Below the pieces are notes generated by a model that was not told where the DNA came from, made no database searches, and worked only from the letters and a program-made list of their open reading frames with translations. 64,000 nt of DNA from an uncultured Clostridia bacterium (GTDB lineage: Bacteria; Bacillota; Clostridia; Oscillospirales; Acutalibacteraceae): positions 1 through 64,000 of the forward strand of contig CALYBL010000030.1 of assembly GCA_944412495.1 (NCBI GenBank), in the 5' to 3' direction. Shown here piece by piece: positions 1 through 8,313 of the stretch (positions are counted from its first letter, which is position 1; each line of letters starts with the position of its first letter). The position numbers and the translations under genes are program-made.

Positions 1-44
1 GCAGCGCCGGCAAGCAGAACGATAGCTAATATCCTTTTCAGCAT
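1..44 (-). CDS. partial secreted protein (N-terminal signal peptide only)
   Basis: Only the first 14-15 codons are inside the window; the gene runs off the left edge. They encode MLKRILAIVLLAGAA, identical at protein level to the start of the gene at 202-717, and the DNA differs at about one base over this stretch. An AGGAGG-type ribosome binding site lies just upstream (about 52-57). It is therefore the signal peptide of a tandem paralogue. Nothing can be said about the mature protein. Confidence 0.75.
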   Translation of the reverse strand, partial: MLKRILAIVLLAGA

Positions 45-160
45 AATACTACCTCCTAATGGCTGTTTGATTTTATATATCTGAAGCAATTTCTGCCAAA
101 AGTTTAACGTCCTGCATTTTACCATACAATATGTAGGCTTGTCCCAATATATGGGGTGGT

Positions 161-189
161 GCGGCGCTGCCGCATAAGGGCAGCGCCGC
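161..189 (-). terminator. perfect GC-rich hairpin after the small secreted-protein gene
   Basis: The arms GCGGCGCTGCC (161-171) and GGCAGCGCCGC (179-189) are perfectly complementary around a 7-nt loop, 12 bases past the stop codon of the 202-717 gene. There is no T-run on the minus strand, so it may be a weak terminator or a 3' RNA stabiliser. Confidence 0.5.
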
Positions 190-201
190 AAGAGGGACTA
201 T

Positions 202-717
202 CTATTTTACCTCGAACTCGGCGGCGAAATATTGGGGTTGTTCAAAATTTACGCTCCTGCCTTCTTCATCAATTTCATTAACCGCTATTAAAATTCTGTA
301 TTCACCCTTTGAAAATTTACTATATGGCCAATCAATAGGAAATTCACTTAAATCAGATGATGTGTTCGGCTCCGAACAATATATTGGCATTAACATAGAA
401 AATCCAATATATGAAACAAGTGAATCATATGCATACCATTGACCATCAGTATTTTTGAACTCTATCCCGCGATATCCAGTATATCCATATTCATTGATAT
501 AAAATATACGGCCTGTGTTATTGTCTATAGTCAGATTGAAATAAAATTTTCCGTCTTCATAATAGTATGAATTTACTGCCATATTTACATCTTCAACAAT
601 CCATTCATCTTTCATATAAGTTTTTTCAGCCTTGTAATTTGGAGTGGACGAAGACGAAGACAGGATAAACAATGCAGCGCCGGCAAGCAGAACGATAGCT
701 AAGATCCTTTTCAGCAT
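202..717 (-). CDS. small secreted protein of unknown function
   Basis: This gene encodes 171 residues. A hydrophobic signal peptide (about residues 4-20) is followed by a serine run and no lipobox cysteine, so the mature protein is probably released or held at the cell surface rather than lipidated. The mature part is rich in Tyr, Glu and Asn with alternating hydrophobic stretches, which suggests a small beta-rich exported domain. I recognise no family. It starts 35 bases after the end of the serine protease gene with an AAGGGGG-type ribosome binding site, so the two are very likely co-transcribed. Its signal peptide is repeated in the partial gene at 1-44. A role as protease partner, substrate or inhibitor is inference from position only. 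Confidence 0.7.
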   Translation of the reverse strand: MLKRILAIVLLAGAALFILSSSSSTPNYKAEKTYMKDEWIVEDVNMAVNSYYYEDGKFYFNLTIDNNTGRIFYINEYGYTGYRGIEFKNTDGQWYAYDSLVSYIGFSMLMPIYCSEPNTSSDLSEFPIDWPYSKFSKGEYRILIAVNEIDEEGRSVNFEQPQYFAAEFEVK

Positions 718-752
718 AATATATTACCCCCTTTTGAGTAGTTTTATATTGT

Positions 753-2291
753 TTAATCTATACTATATCCAAAGCAATTTCCGCCTAAATATTTTACAGC
801 AGTAGCTACATCAGTAAAAGTAGTATTCGGATATGCTAAATTATCATTACTACCAGACACAAATCCTGTAATATATGCATATTTTTTGCCGTTAATTATT
901 CCCGATATAACAACAGGCCCCCCGCTTGCGCCTTGTAGAGAATAACAATTAACACTGGATACATAATAATTTTTTTTATCTTTATATTTTATGACAGAAT
1001 CAATTGAAGTCACTTTCCCTGAAGATCTATAATTTGGGGGCAATTTCCAAGAATGAACAGACACTTGCCCTCCTACAGGCGCATATCCGAGCATGCCATG
1101 GTAATTATCATCTGTCCATTCTCCGCCGCCAATTATTGTTTTTACAGGGGCAACATTAGAGCTTACATCTTTCTTTATAAATCCAACGTCAACTATTGCA
1201 TTTGTTTCCTCTTCATTATCAGCCTTTTTTCTCAATGCTCCCATTGTTAGGGTATCACACGAAACAGTATGAAATACATCTCCTATTTCTCCGCAATGAG
1301 CGGCAGTCAGCCAGCCAACCTCGCCGTTAAGCTTAACTGCCATGCCCATCGAACATGAAGCATATTCTTCAAAATCCTGTGAATCATAAAGTTTATTTAA
1401 AAACATAGTACGATTTTTTATTTCTCCACCAGAGGCAAGGTAAACAGAAGAAGTGGGCACTATTTCGTTTGGCTCTTCAGTATATTCTATTCTGACACAG
1501 TCCAGATTATCAATGTCATTTAAAACAGCTATTTTCTCGGCTATTTCCTCAGCCTCCGCAGCCGATGCCGCTGATGCAGTTGATGCCGTATCCGCACTTG
1601 ACAAAACAGCCGCCTGCTGGCTTACGGCCTCCGCTTTTGCTTCATCAAGCTTCTCGCTTATCGCTCCTACCGATAGACCGCTGTTACTCGTCTCGACTAC
1701 AACCTCGTTTTCATATACATCCTCATATACAGAATATACACCAAGCTCACTCATATTCTCTGCTATGATCTCTTTTATGGTATTCATTTCGTTTACAGAA
1801 TACTTCGTCGGGTCGGTAACTACACTGTAGCCGTCATATTCAACTGCTACCTCCAGCAGGTCCTCGTCAATTATTTTTCCCAAATCGTCTGTCTCTATTA
1901 CCTCATTTGCATCCAAGTTGAACACCTGAGCCTCAACCTCTGACGACTGCACCTCCTTATATGCCTTTGTCCTTGCCCTGCCAAGCCGCTCTTCAAGAGC
2001 GTCAAAGGCTTCGTTTATACTGGCATTTACCTCGTTCTCGTCTATGGCGCATATCACGAGATTGCCGTTATCGTCAAGGTACATTCCGCTGTATGCATCC
2101 TTATCCATGTTGAAGAGCAATTCGTGATACAGTGGGAGCGACGTCATCTGATTCACGGCAAATTCCGACGTCAAAAACGGGTCTACATATTCATCCGCGC
2201 TGTTTTCGTCGCTCGACGCCGTAAAGGAGCATACCAGCACAGCCGCAAGCGCCACATAAGCAATTTTGTACAGTCCTTTAAACTTAATCAT
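753..2291 (-). CDS. secreted trypsin-like (S1 family) serine protease
   Basis: The product has 512 residues: a signal peptide (1-25), a long N-terminal region (about 26-300) that includes an Ala/Ser-rich linker near 226-247, and a C-terminal chymotrypsin-fold domain. The catalytic triad is visible as His332 in TAAHC, Asp368 in IVDVGF and Ser456 in GASGGP. Cys313 and Cys333 sit where the disulfide around the catalytic His is expected. The arrangement resembles streptogrisin/alpha-lytic-type bacterial proteases with a large pro-region, so autocatalytic maturation outside the cell is likely. It has its own near-consensus promoter at 2386-2414 and probably carries the 202-717 gene in the same transcript. 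The substrate is unknown. Confidence 0.85.
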   Translation of the reverse strand: MIKFKGLYKIAYVALAAVLVCSFTASSDENSADEYVDPFLTSEFAVNQMTSLPLYHELLFNMDKDAYSGMYLDDNGNLVICAIDENEVNASINEAFDALEERLGRARTKAYKEVQSSEVEAQVFNLDANEVIETDDLGKIIDEDLLEVAVEYDGYSVVTDPTKYSVNEMNTIKEIIAENMSELGVYSVYEDVYENEVVVETSNSGLSVGAISEKLDEAKAEAVSQQAAVLSSADTASTASAASAAEAEEIAEKIAVLNDIDNLDCVRIEYTEEPNEIVPTSSVYLASGGEIKNRTMFLNKLYDSQDFEEYASCSMGMAVKLNGEVGWLTAAHCGEIGDVFHTVSCDTLTMGALRKKADNEEETNAIVDVGFIKKDVSSNVAPVKTIIGGGEWTDDNYHGMLGYAPVGGQVSVHSWKLPPNYRSSGKVTSIDSVIKYKDKKNYYVSSVNCYSLQGASGGPVVISGIINGKKYAYITGFVSGSNDNLAYPNTTFTDVATAVKYLGGNCFGYSID

Positions 2292-2385
2292 TGAACTTCC
2301 CCTCCATTTGTAATTCTAAATTTTTAGCATCTCCCTTAAAATCATTGCCGGAGATATCCAAAAGCTTCCAATATCCCCTATACAC

Positions 2386-2414
2386 ATTATATATTCGCCG
2401 CCAAAAGTTGTCAA
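2386..2414 (-). promoter_or_regulatory. sigma-A promoter of the serine protease gene
   Basis: On the minus strand TTGACA (2409-2414), a 17-base spacer and TATAAT (2386-2391) match both consensus boxes exactly. It lies about 95 bases upstream of the protease start codon. Confidence 0.8.
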
Positions 2415-2640
2415 TAGTTTTATATAAAAATTAATGCATAATCACAAAGAACTATGTTGAAAATCGGGAGCCACAGGCAATTAACAATAAAATATATCAA
2501 CTAATATAGTTTATATATGGAATATTTCGCTTTTAAATAAAGAAAAATTTGCATGAAATATGTCGAAATGAATTTGTTGATTTTTATTTATGAAGAGCAT
2601 CTGCATTTTTAGTAATTTGAAGAAAATACTACCATATTTT

Positions 2641-2669
2641 TTGAATTTAAGTTATAATCTATGTATAAT
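2641..2669 (+). promoter_or_regulatory. sigma-A promoter of the phosphodiester glycosidase gene
   Basis: TTGAAT (2641-2646), a 17-base spacer and TATAAT (2664-2669), 48 bases upstream of the GTG start at 2717. Together with the divergent promoter at 2386-2414 it accounts for the AT-rich 2292-2716 gap; no other gene is visible there. Confidence 0.75.
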
Positions 2670-2716
2670 ATAGCGCAAGTCACAACAAAAAGGAATAAAA
2701 AAGGCGGGATTAAGAA

Positions 2717-4159
2717 GTGAAAAAAAGTATTATTAAGATTATATGCATGGCTACCGCGGTTTATTTAGTATTTATTATGTGCTGCTCCTCCGTATCTGTA
2801 TTAGATACTAAGGAAATTACTGATAATGCAGTATATTCTCGAGTTGTAGTAGACTATGAAGAGGAAGGCAGCTCAGAGATTAATAATATACATACGATTG
2901 AAATTAATGATTTTCAAAACAGCGAAATGACCATAAAACCAACCATACCCAACGGCACTGTTATAGGCTTAGAAACTATCGGCGCTCAGGCACAGAGCGC
3001 CGTGGAAGACGGCTCGACAGTTATTGCCGGAATTAACTGCGACATGTTTGCAATGGAACAGCTCGGTGATTTGATTGCAGGAATTCCTATGAACGCAACA
3101 ATAATAGACGGCGTTCTTTATACCTCTGCACACAACGTTGGCTCTACTCACCGTCTGCCGGTATTTGCTGTCAAAAGTGACAAAACCCCATTTATAGGAA
3201 CTCTGCAGATAGAAGGCAGCATTAAGCTTATCACTTTAGACAATACCGTGGAATATTCTTCATATCAGCTTAACAAAAACTTTTCGCTCAACGGAATAGC
3301 CGTCTTTACAAGCAGAATAAATGAAGACAGCACCATCAGATTTTATGACATCGAAGAAAATTCCGCTTACGGCGTAAATTCCGATACGCTGAAATATTAT
3401 ATAATCTCCGGCATTGAGGATGCTGCAAACATAAGGGCCGGCGTGACCTACAGAGGTACCGTGAGTAATGTCATAACCGAAAGTCTTGAAGTAAAAATAC
3501 CTGACGGATGCATAGCTATTGTGGAAAGCCAGAATATAATAAAATCGCTCAGCGTGGGAGACGAGGTGGAGCTTATATATAATATTAACGAAGTAATTGA
3601 CGGCAAAAAGAATGTAGGAAGCCTGAACGACATAGAGCAATGTGTAGGAGCATATAATTGGATAGTCAAGGACGGTGTGGTTCAAACTGAGGAAATCTAT
3701 GCAGAGGAGGCTTTCCCGCCTTTAAATTATATTGTCACAACACGAACAGCAAAGACGGGTATAGGAATAAAAGCCGACGGCACAGTAATAGCCGCCACAG
3801 TGGACAAAACCTATGTCAACCCTCTCAGCTCCGGAATGACAATGGAGGAATGGGGCGAATATTTTGCGTCGCAGGGGGCCGTAAATGCCGTAAATTTTGA
3901 CGGCGGGGGCTCTACCGAAATGATAGTAATAAATTCTGACGGAGCTCTTGACACAGTCAACAGCCCTACCGACGGACCAAGCAGAGAAATTTCAACAGGA
4001 TTATTGTTTATATCAGACAACGGCGAATTTAGGGGTTATGACAGCGAAGAACTCGATTCCTTTACAGTAGTGATTATCGTAATTTTAGCATGCATGACGG
4101 TTGGATACGCCGTGTTCGCTGTTGTTAATTACAAGGTAAAAAAGAAAAATAAAAAATGA
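2717..4159 (+). CDS. secreted, membrane-anchored phosphodiester glycosidase (NAGPA domain)
   Basis: 480 residues. An N-terminal signal or anchor segment (about 5-25) is followed by an extracellular domain ending in the FDGGGSTEM motif (about 394-402), the hallmark of the NAGPA/DUF2233 phosphodiester glycosidase family. A C-terminal transmembrane helix (about 449-471) is followed by a Lys-rich cytoplasmic tail. Related enzymes cleave sugar-1-phosphodiester linkages; in Gram-positive bacteria the natural substrate may be an envelope polymer, which is inference here. The start is GTG, chosen because AAGGCGGG (2701-2708) lies 8 bases upstream. It is monocistronic, with its own promoter and terminator. 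Confidence 0.8.
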   Translation: MKKSIIKIICMATAVYLVFIMCCSSVSVLDTKEITDNAVYSRVVVDYEEEGSSEINNIHTIEINDFQNSEMTIKPTIPNGTVIGLETIGAQAQSAVEDGSTVIAGINCDMFAMEQLGDLIAGIPMNATIIDGVLYTSAHNVGSTHRLPVFAVKSDKTPFIGTLQIEGSIKLITLDNTVEYSSYQLNKNFSLNGIAVFTSRINEDSTIRFYDIEENSAYGVNSDTLKYYIISGIEDAANIRAGVTYRGTVSNVITESLEVKIPDGCIAIVESQNIIKSLSVGDEVELIYNINEVIDGKKNVGSLNDIEQCVGAYNWIVKDGVVQTEEIYAEEAFPPLNYIVTTRTAKTGIGIKADGTVIAATVDKTYVNPLSSGMTMEEWGEYFASQGAVNAVNFDGGGSTEMIVINSDGALDTVNSPTDGPSREISTGLLFISDNGEFRGYDSEELDSFTVVIIVILACMTVGYAVFAVVNYKVKKKNKK

Positions 4160-4245
4160 TACCTTAATAGAGCCGCCGGAAAAAACACCTTTGAAAAGCT
4201 GCTGAGATAAAATTTAATAAAAACTATATACATAAAAATGATTTA

Positions 4246-4282
4246 GCGGGCAAGTACAAAGCTTGCCTGCTTTTTATTTTTT
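4246..4282 (+). terminator. rho-independent terminator after the NAGPA gene
   Basis: Stem GCGGGCAAG (4246-4254) pairs with CTTGCCTGC (4262-4270) with one G-T wobble, followed by a T-rich tract (4271-4282). Confidence 0.85.
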
Positions 4283-4380
4283 CCTTCCACCAAATTTCCT
4301 ACTATTAATATGTATATGAGCTTTTGTGTTTTCTTGAGATCATTAAGGAGTATTCAATTCCACATTCCCGCATGAAGAAG

Positions 4381-4426
4381 AAAATAAAAAAACTGAGTCT
4401 AAACGCGAACACGCGTCCAGACTCAG
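4381..4426 (-). terminator. terminator of tRNA-Gly; member of a repeated hairpin family
   Basis: On the minus strand a long stem (arms 4412-4426 and 4393-4407, CTGAGTCTGGACGCG against CGCGTTTAGACTCAG) is followed by a T-run (4392 down to 4381). It sits five bases past the encoded CCA end of tRNA-Gly. Near-identical elements lie at 53120-53162 and 53021-53065. Confidence 0.85.
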
Positions 4427-4431
4427 CCTGG

Positions 4432-4505
4432 TGGAGCGGATGATGGGAATCGAACCCACGCTATCAGCTTGGGAAGCTGAAGTTCTGCCATTAAACTACA
4501 TCCGC
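4432..4505 (-). tRNA. tRNA-Gly (anticodon CCC)
   Basis: This folds into a full cloverleaf. Acceptor GCGGATG (4505-4499) pairs with CATCCGC (4442-4436), the anticodon stem TCAGC/GCTGA encloses loop TTCCCAA, and the T-arm carries TTCGATT. The anticodon is CCC, reading GGG glycine codons. CCA is genomically encoded (4434-4432). Confidence 0.93.
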
Positions 4506-4531
4506 ACATATTTGGATTATGCCGCTCTTAT

Positions 4532-4560
4532 ATAATATAATTTATTAAATTCTTTGTCAA
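4532..4560 (-). promoter_or_regulatory. sigma-A promoter of tRNA-Gly
   Basis: Minus-strand TTGACA (4555-4560), 17-base spacer, TATTAT (4532-4537), about 27 bases upstream of the mature tRNA 5' end. The remaining gap up to 4738 is AT-rich with no gene visible. Confidence 0.75.
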
Positions 4561-4737
4561 TATTTTTCGCATATAAATCCGCAATAAAATCACTGCTGCT
4601 GTCTTATTAATGTAAGGCATTTTTGTGAGGCAATTTAAGCAAAACGGATTGCTTCCGATTCAGACACACCTCTTTTACCTTATCCGTTTTTCAAATATAT
4701 CATGGCATTGATTTAATATAAGATAAAACCAGCACAG

Positions 4738-5763
4738 CTATTTTCTTTTTAAGGCAACTGTTACTTCGGACCGGTTGTTAAACAGCTGCTTAAGCATCAG
4801 GCATTCATATTTTCCCTGCAGCAGCTCTATTCCCTTTCTTATCGCCGCCATGCGGTTTTTCTTTACCAGCTTAAAGGTCATTATCACAATTCCGTCCGGC
4901 TTTAAAAAGCCGGCAAAATCCATTATAATGCCCGCCGACTGCTGCACATCCATCTTCATGTCGTTCACTATTATGTCATAGCTGCGATTATTGTCTTGAG
5001 CAAAATCCTGCGCAAGACATTTATGATGCGTTATATTAGGATTTTTGCTGACCGCTTCAGCCAAATCCGCAGGATCAACTGCGTCGACAAGGCAGCCCTT
5101 TTCGGCAAGCACCCTGCTCCAGCCTCCCGGAGCCGCGCCCAGATCAAGTGCACGTCCTCCCTTTATGCTTATATTGAGATACTCCAGTGCCTCCAGCAGC
5201 TTAAACTCCGCGCGGCTGACCGTTTGGGGAAGCATGGCATACCTGCGCATGCCGCCTGGCCAGCTGCTTAAATTATCCGCCGCGGCAGACATTCCGATAT
5301 AAGCTTCGTCACGGCATATGTATACCGACAATATATTTACAGGGCATCTGACGTTAAGGCTGCAGCCACAGGAGGAGATTTCGTCCGCTATTGTATGCTG
5401 AAGCCCCGATATGTCGCACTTTACATCCGCTGAACGCCGTACCTGAACAGAAAACCCGCTGTCCTTTGGAAGTGTATCCTTAATATTATCGCATACCGCC
5501 AAAACAGCCTGATTCAAATTGGCCGCGCCGGCATTTTCCAGCGATATCACAATATCGGCCGGACAGATGTGGCGCAGAAAAATAAGACGGCTCTCTCTTA
5601 CGGCAACCGAAAAGTCAGAAAAGGAAATATCGGTCTCCAAAATTCCCACACCGGCGCCGAGCCATTTGAGAAAATTAAAACTCAAGCCCGCGCCGTTCAG
5701 CTCATTCAGGCACAGCTCGGCAGATGCCGGCTGAGACGTAAAAATTATTTTCTGCAACTGCAC
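4738..5763 (-). CDS. RlmM-like rRNA 2'-O-ribose methyltransferase (FtsJ domain)
   Basis: 341 residues. A poorly conserved N-terminal half, probably RNA-binding, precedes an FtsJ/RrmJ-type Rossmann methyltransferase domain. The SAM-binding motif I LDLGAAPGG is at 206-214. The K-D-K-E tetrad of 2'-O-methyltransferases can be assigned to Lys188 (in SRAEFKL), Asp268 (NDMK), Lys298 (TFKLV) and Glu333. It probably methylates a ribose in 23S rRNA, as RlmM does at C2498 in E. coli; the site in this organism is inference. It is transcribed alone, with about 190 bases to the next gene upstream. Confidence 0.78.
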   Translation of the reverse strand: MQLQKIIFTSQPASAELCLNELNGAGLSFNFLKWLGAGVGILETDISFSDFSVAVRESRLIFLRHICPADIVISLENAGAANLNQAVLAVCDNIKDTLPKDSGFSVQVRRSADVKCDISGLQHTIADEISSCGCSLNVRCPVNILSVYICRDEAYIGMSAAADNLSSWPGGMRRYAMLPQTVSRAEFKLLEALEYLNISIKGGRALDLGAAPGGWSRVLAEKGCLVDAVDPADLAEAVSKNPNITHHKCLAQDFAQDNNRSYDIIVNDMKMDVQQSAGIIMDFAGFLKPDGIVIMTFKLVKKNRMAAIRKGIELLQGKYECLMLKQLFNNRSEVTVALKRK

Positions 5764-5854
5764 ACCTCCAAAACCAATAAAACGGCAGACACCGACAGCG
5801 ACGCCGGTATTCGTACAATAAGCCAGTATTATAAGCCCTGGTACTTTGTTTCAA

Positions 5855-5884
5855 AATGGCTCTGCGTAAAACCGCAGAGCCATT
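5855..5884 (-). terminator. hairpin after the CD1247-like gene
   Basis: The 12-bp arms (AATGGCTCTGCG and its complement, 5855-5866 and 5873-5884) are perfect, with a 6-base loop and a short TTTT tract on the minus strand. Confidence 0.6.
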
Positions 5885-5954
5885 GCTTTTGACTGTCATT
5901 TATTAAGCCATATTCCGCGAATCAGACACGGGTTACAAGCCTAATGATAAAGTC

Positions 5955-6404
5955 TTATTCATCATCCTCAGCCGTATCATCATGGCAGTGGCCGTGACTG
6001 TGGTCATGGCCGCAGCAGCAGTCGTCGGATATCTCAAGCTCTATCTTCGTGCCGCAGGACGGGCAGGTAAGCTCCTCATCAAGCATATCCTCATCTATGC
6101 AGAGTATTTCATGGCACTGCGGGCACTCTATCTCGTAATAAGCCTCATCATTCATCTCGTCGTCATCGTCGTCATATTCATCGTCGCCGTATACGTCGTC
6201 CTCCAAATTGGAAAGGTCCTCGTCCACGGCGTCAACCTGCTCGCACAGGTCGTCATACGACTCCTCAAGATAGTTTATCTCTGCGGCTATATCATCCAGC
6301 GCGTCGATTATAGCCTTAATAAGCTTATCCTGCTTGTTGTTCTCGTCAAGAACCAGGCCGTCGGCCAGACCCTTTATATATGCTACCTTATCCGATACTG
6401 ACAT
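5955..6404 (-). CDS. CD1247-type zinc-ribbon protein with Cys/His-rich tail
   Basis: 149 residues from the chosen start. The N-terminal region (SVSDKVAYIKGLADG and the following helix) matches the CD1247 N-terminal domain found across Clostridia. A strongly acidic linker follows, then a CPQC...CPSC zinc ribbon, and then a tail with CCCGHDHSHGHCHDD, which looks metal-binding. The start was placed at 6404 because GGAGAGGAG lies about 6 bases upstream; an in-frame ATG at 6437 would put this ribosome binding site inside the gene. It lies directly downstream of efp (66 bases) and is probably co-transcribed with it. Function is unknown. Confidence 0.75.
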   Translation of the reverse strand: MSVSDKVAYIKGLADGLVLDENNKQDKLIKAIIDALDDIAAEINYLEESYDDLCEQVDAVDEDLSNLEDDVYGDDEYDDDDDEMNDEAYYEIECPQCHEILCIDEDMLDEELTCPSCGTKIELEISDDCCCGHDHSHGHCHDDTAEDDE

Positions 6405-6470
6405 TTCCGTCTCCTCTCCGCCGGAATTTGCCGGCAAAAAAATATCAATATTTGTGCTCTTATATTATAT

Positions 6471-7028
6471 TTATGCACGCTCTAAATATTCACCGGTGCG
6501 CGTGTCAACGCGAATCATATCGCCCTCGTTTATAAAGAGCGGCACCCTTATCTCTGCGCCCGTTTCAAGAGTTGCCGGCTTGGTGGTGTTTGTGGCCGTA
6601 TCGCCCTTAAAGCCGGGGTCGGTCTGAGTAACCTGGAGCTCTACGAATACCGGCGGCTCGACGCCGAAGACCTTGCCTTTATAAGAGAGCACCTTGCAGG
6701 TCATATTTTCCTTTACAAATTTGAAGTTGTCGCTGAGCTCCGACGCGTTTATGGGAATAAGCTCGTACGTCTCACCGTCCATGAAGTAGTACAGGTCGCC
6801 GTCGGAATAGGAGTATTCCATGTCCTTCCTCTCAACAAATGCTGTGGGGAATTTCTCGGTCGGGTTAAAGGTCTTTTCAATAACGGTGCCGTTTATAACG
6901 TCGCGTATCTTAGTCCTTACAAACGCCGCGCCCTTTCCCGGCTTTACGTGCTGGAATTCAACTATCTGCCAGACACTGCCGTCCATCTCAAAAGTAACGC
7001 CGTTCCTGAAATCTCCTGCTGAAATCAT
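6471..7028 (-). CDS. efp: elongation factor P
   Basis: 185 residues, the full length of the family. EF-P binds between the P and E sites of the ribosome and promotes peptide-bond formation at polyproline stretches. The N-terminal KOW-like domain carries the loop KPGKGAAF with Lys32 at the position that is modified in characterised EF-Ps. The C-terminal OB domains end in the conserved [13 protein letters not shown]. The common Firmicutes context is reproduced here: Xaa-Pro peptidase upstream (gap about 205 bases) and a CD1247-type gene downstream. Confidence 0.97.
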   Translation of the reverse strand: MISAGDFRNGVTFEMDGSVWQIVEFQHVKPGKGAAFVRTKIRDVINGTVIEKTFNPTEKFPTAFVERKDMEYSYSDGDLYYFMDGETYELIPINASELSDNFKFVKENMTCKVLSYKGKVFGVEPPVFVELQVTQTDPGFKGDTATNTTKPATLETGAEIRVPLFINEGDMIRVDTRTGEYLERA

Positions 7029-7233
7029 AAATTATCCATCCTATCTGCCGAGCCCTCGGCGGTTTATCTTTTTACACACATATTAGTTTATAACATGAGC
7101 CGTATAATTTCAAGTATTATTTAGCATATTTTCCCTGCCGCGGCCCTGTGCACCGCAGAGCCGCTCAGGATGCCGGCGTCAAGTCCTGCAGCGGGCACCG
7201 TGCTCAGAGCTGCTCATAGGTATTTAGAAAATC

Positions 7234-8310
7234 CTAAGCTATTATTATAAGCTCCTTGTCCGCCTTAGTGAAATTTTTGCAGCCGGACCTTGTGACGCAA
7301 ACCATATCCTCAATCCTGACGCCAAACCTGCCGGCGAGATATATGCCCGGCTCTATCGTTATGATATTGCCCTCCTCAAGCACCTTTTCGGAGAGGCGCG
7401 ATACCGTAGGCGCCTCGTGTATGTCTATGCCGACCCCGTGGCCTGTGCTGTGCGTGAAATAATCTCCGTACCCGGCCGCCGATATAACGTCTCTTGCCAC
7501 TGCGTCAATCTCACTTGCCGCAGCCCCGGCTTTCACCGCGGACAGCGCTTCCATTTGAGCCTCAAGCACGGTGTTGTACACCTTTACCATCTCATCGTCC
7601 GGCTGACCTATGCACACCGTACGCGTCATGTCGGAGTCGTAGCCGTTAAGTCTGGCCGCAAAGTCCATGACAAGAAAGTCGCCGTCTTTTAGCCTGTAAT
7701 CTCCCGGTACGGCGTGAGGTACGGCACTGTTTATGCCTCCCGCTGCTATCGTCTCAAACGCCGTGGCGTCAGCCCCGTTTTTCATCATTATGTACTCGAG
7801 CTCCGCCTTTATCTCCTTTTCCGTCATTCCAGGACGTATGAAGCTCAGTATTCCCTCAAACCCCTTTTCGGTTATGCGCTGTGCCCTTTCTATGCACTCC
7901 GCTTCTTCTTTGGATTTTACGGCGCGCGCCGACGCTATAAAGGCGTCGAGCTGAGGAGAGGCGCTTACGCTCATGCCGTCTAAAATTGAGCCAAACCGCT
8001 CAAGGTCAGACACTGTAATGCCGCTCTCAAGCATGACGTTTTCGGCGCCCAGGTCATACATCATGTGCTTAAGCTGCTCGCTGAGCTTCGTCATAAGCAC
8101 CGGTTCGATGCCGTCTGCCACATGCTCTGCGGCGGCGCCGTAATAGCGTCCGTCCAAAAAGTACACCGCACGATTCTTGGTAACAACCAGTACGCCGTCC
8201 GACGACATAAAGCCGGTAAAATAAAACCTGTTCGCCGGAGTATATATTATAACGGCATCAGTGCTGTGCGTAATAAAATTCATCAGCTTCCTTATTCTTT
8301 CCGAAAGCAT
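7234..8310 (-). CDS. Xaa-Pro aminopeptidase (M24 family metallopeptidase)
   Basis: 358 residues: an N-terminal creatinase-like domain (about 1-125) and a C-terminal pita-bread catalytic domain. The dinuclear metal ligands are all present: Asp216, Asp227, His291, Glu320 and Glu334, with the motif HSTGHGVG at 287-294. It probably removes N-terminal residues preceding proline from cytoplasmic peptides; whether it acts as aminopeptidase P or prolidase cannot be told from sequence alone. The gene begins 3 bases after the aroQ stop, so aroQ and this gene form an operon. Confidence 0.92.
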   Translation of the reverse strand: MLSERIRKLMNFITHSTDAVIIYTPANRFYFTGFMSSDGVLVVTKNRAVYFLDGRYYGAAAEHVADGIEPVLMTKLSEQLKHMMYDLGAENVMLESGITVSDLERFGSILDGMSVSASPQLDAFIASARAVKSKEEAECIERAQRITEKGFEGILSFIRPGMTEKEIKAELEYIMMKNGADATAFETIAAGGINSAVPHAVPGDYRLKDGDFLVMDFAARLNGYDSDMTRTVCIGQPDDEMVKVYNTVLEAQMEALSAVKAGAAASEIDAVARDVISAAGYGDYFTHSTGHGVGIDIHEAPTVSRLSEKVLEEGNIITIEPGIYLAGRFGVRIEDMVCVTRSGCKNFTKADKELIIIA

Positions 8311-8313
8311 AAC

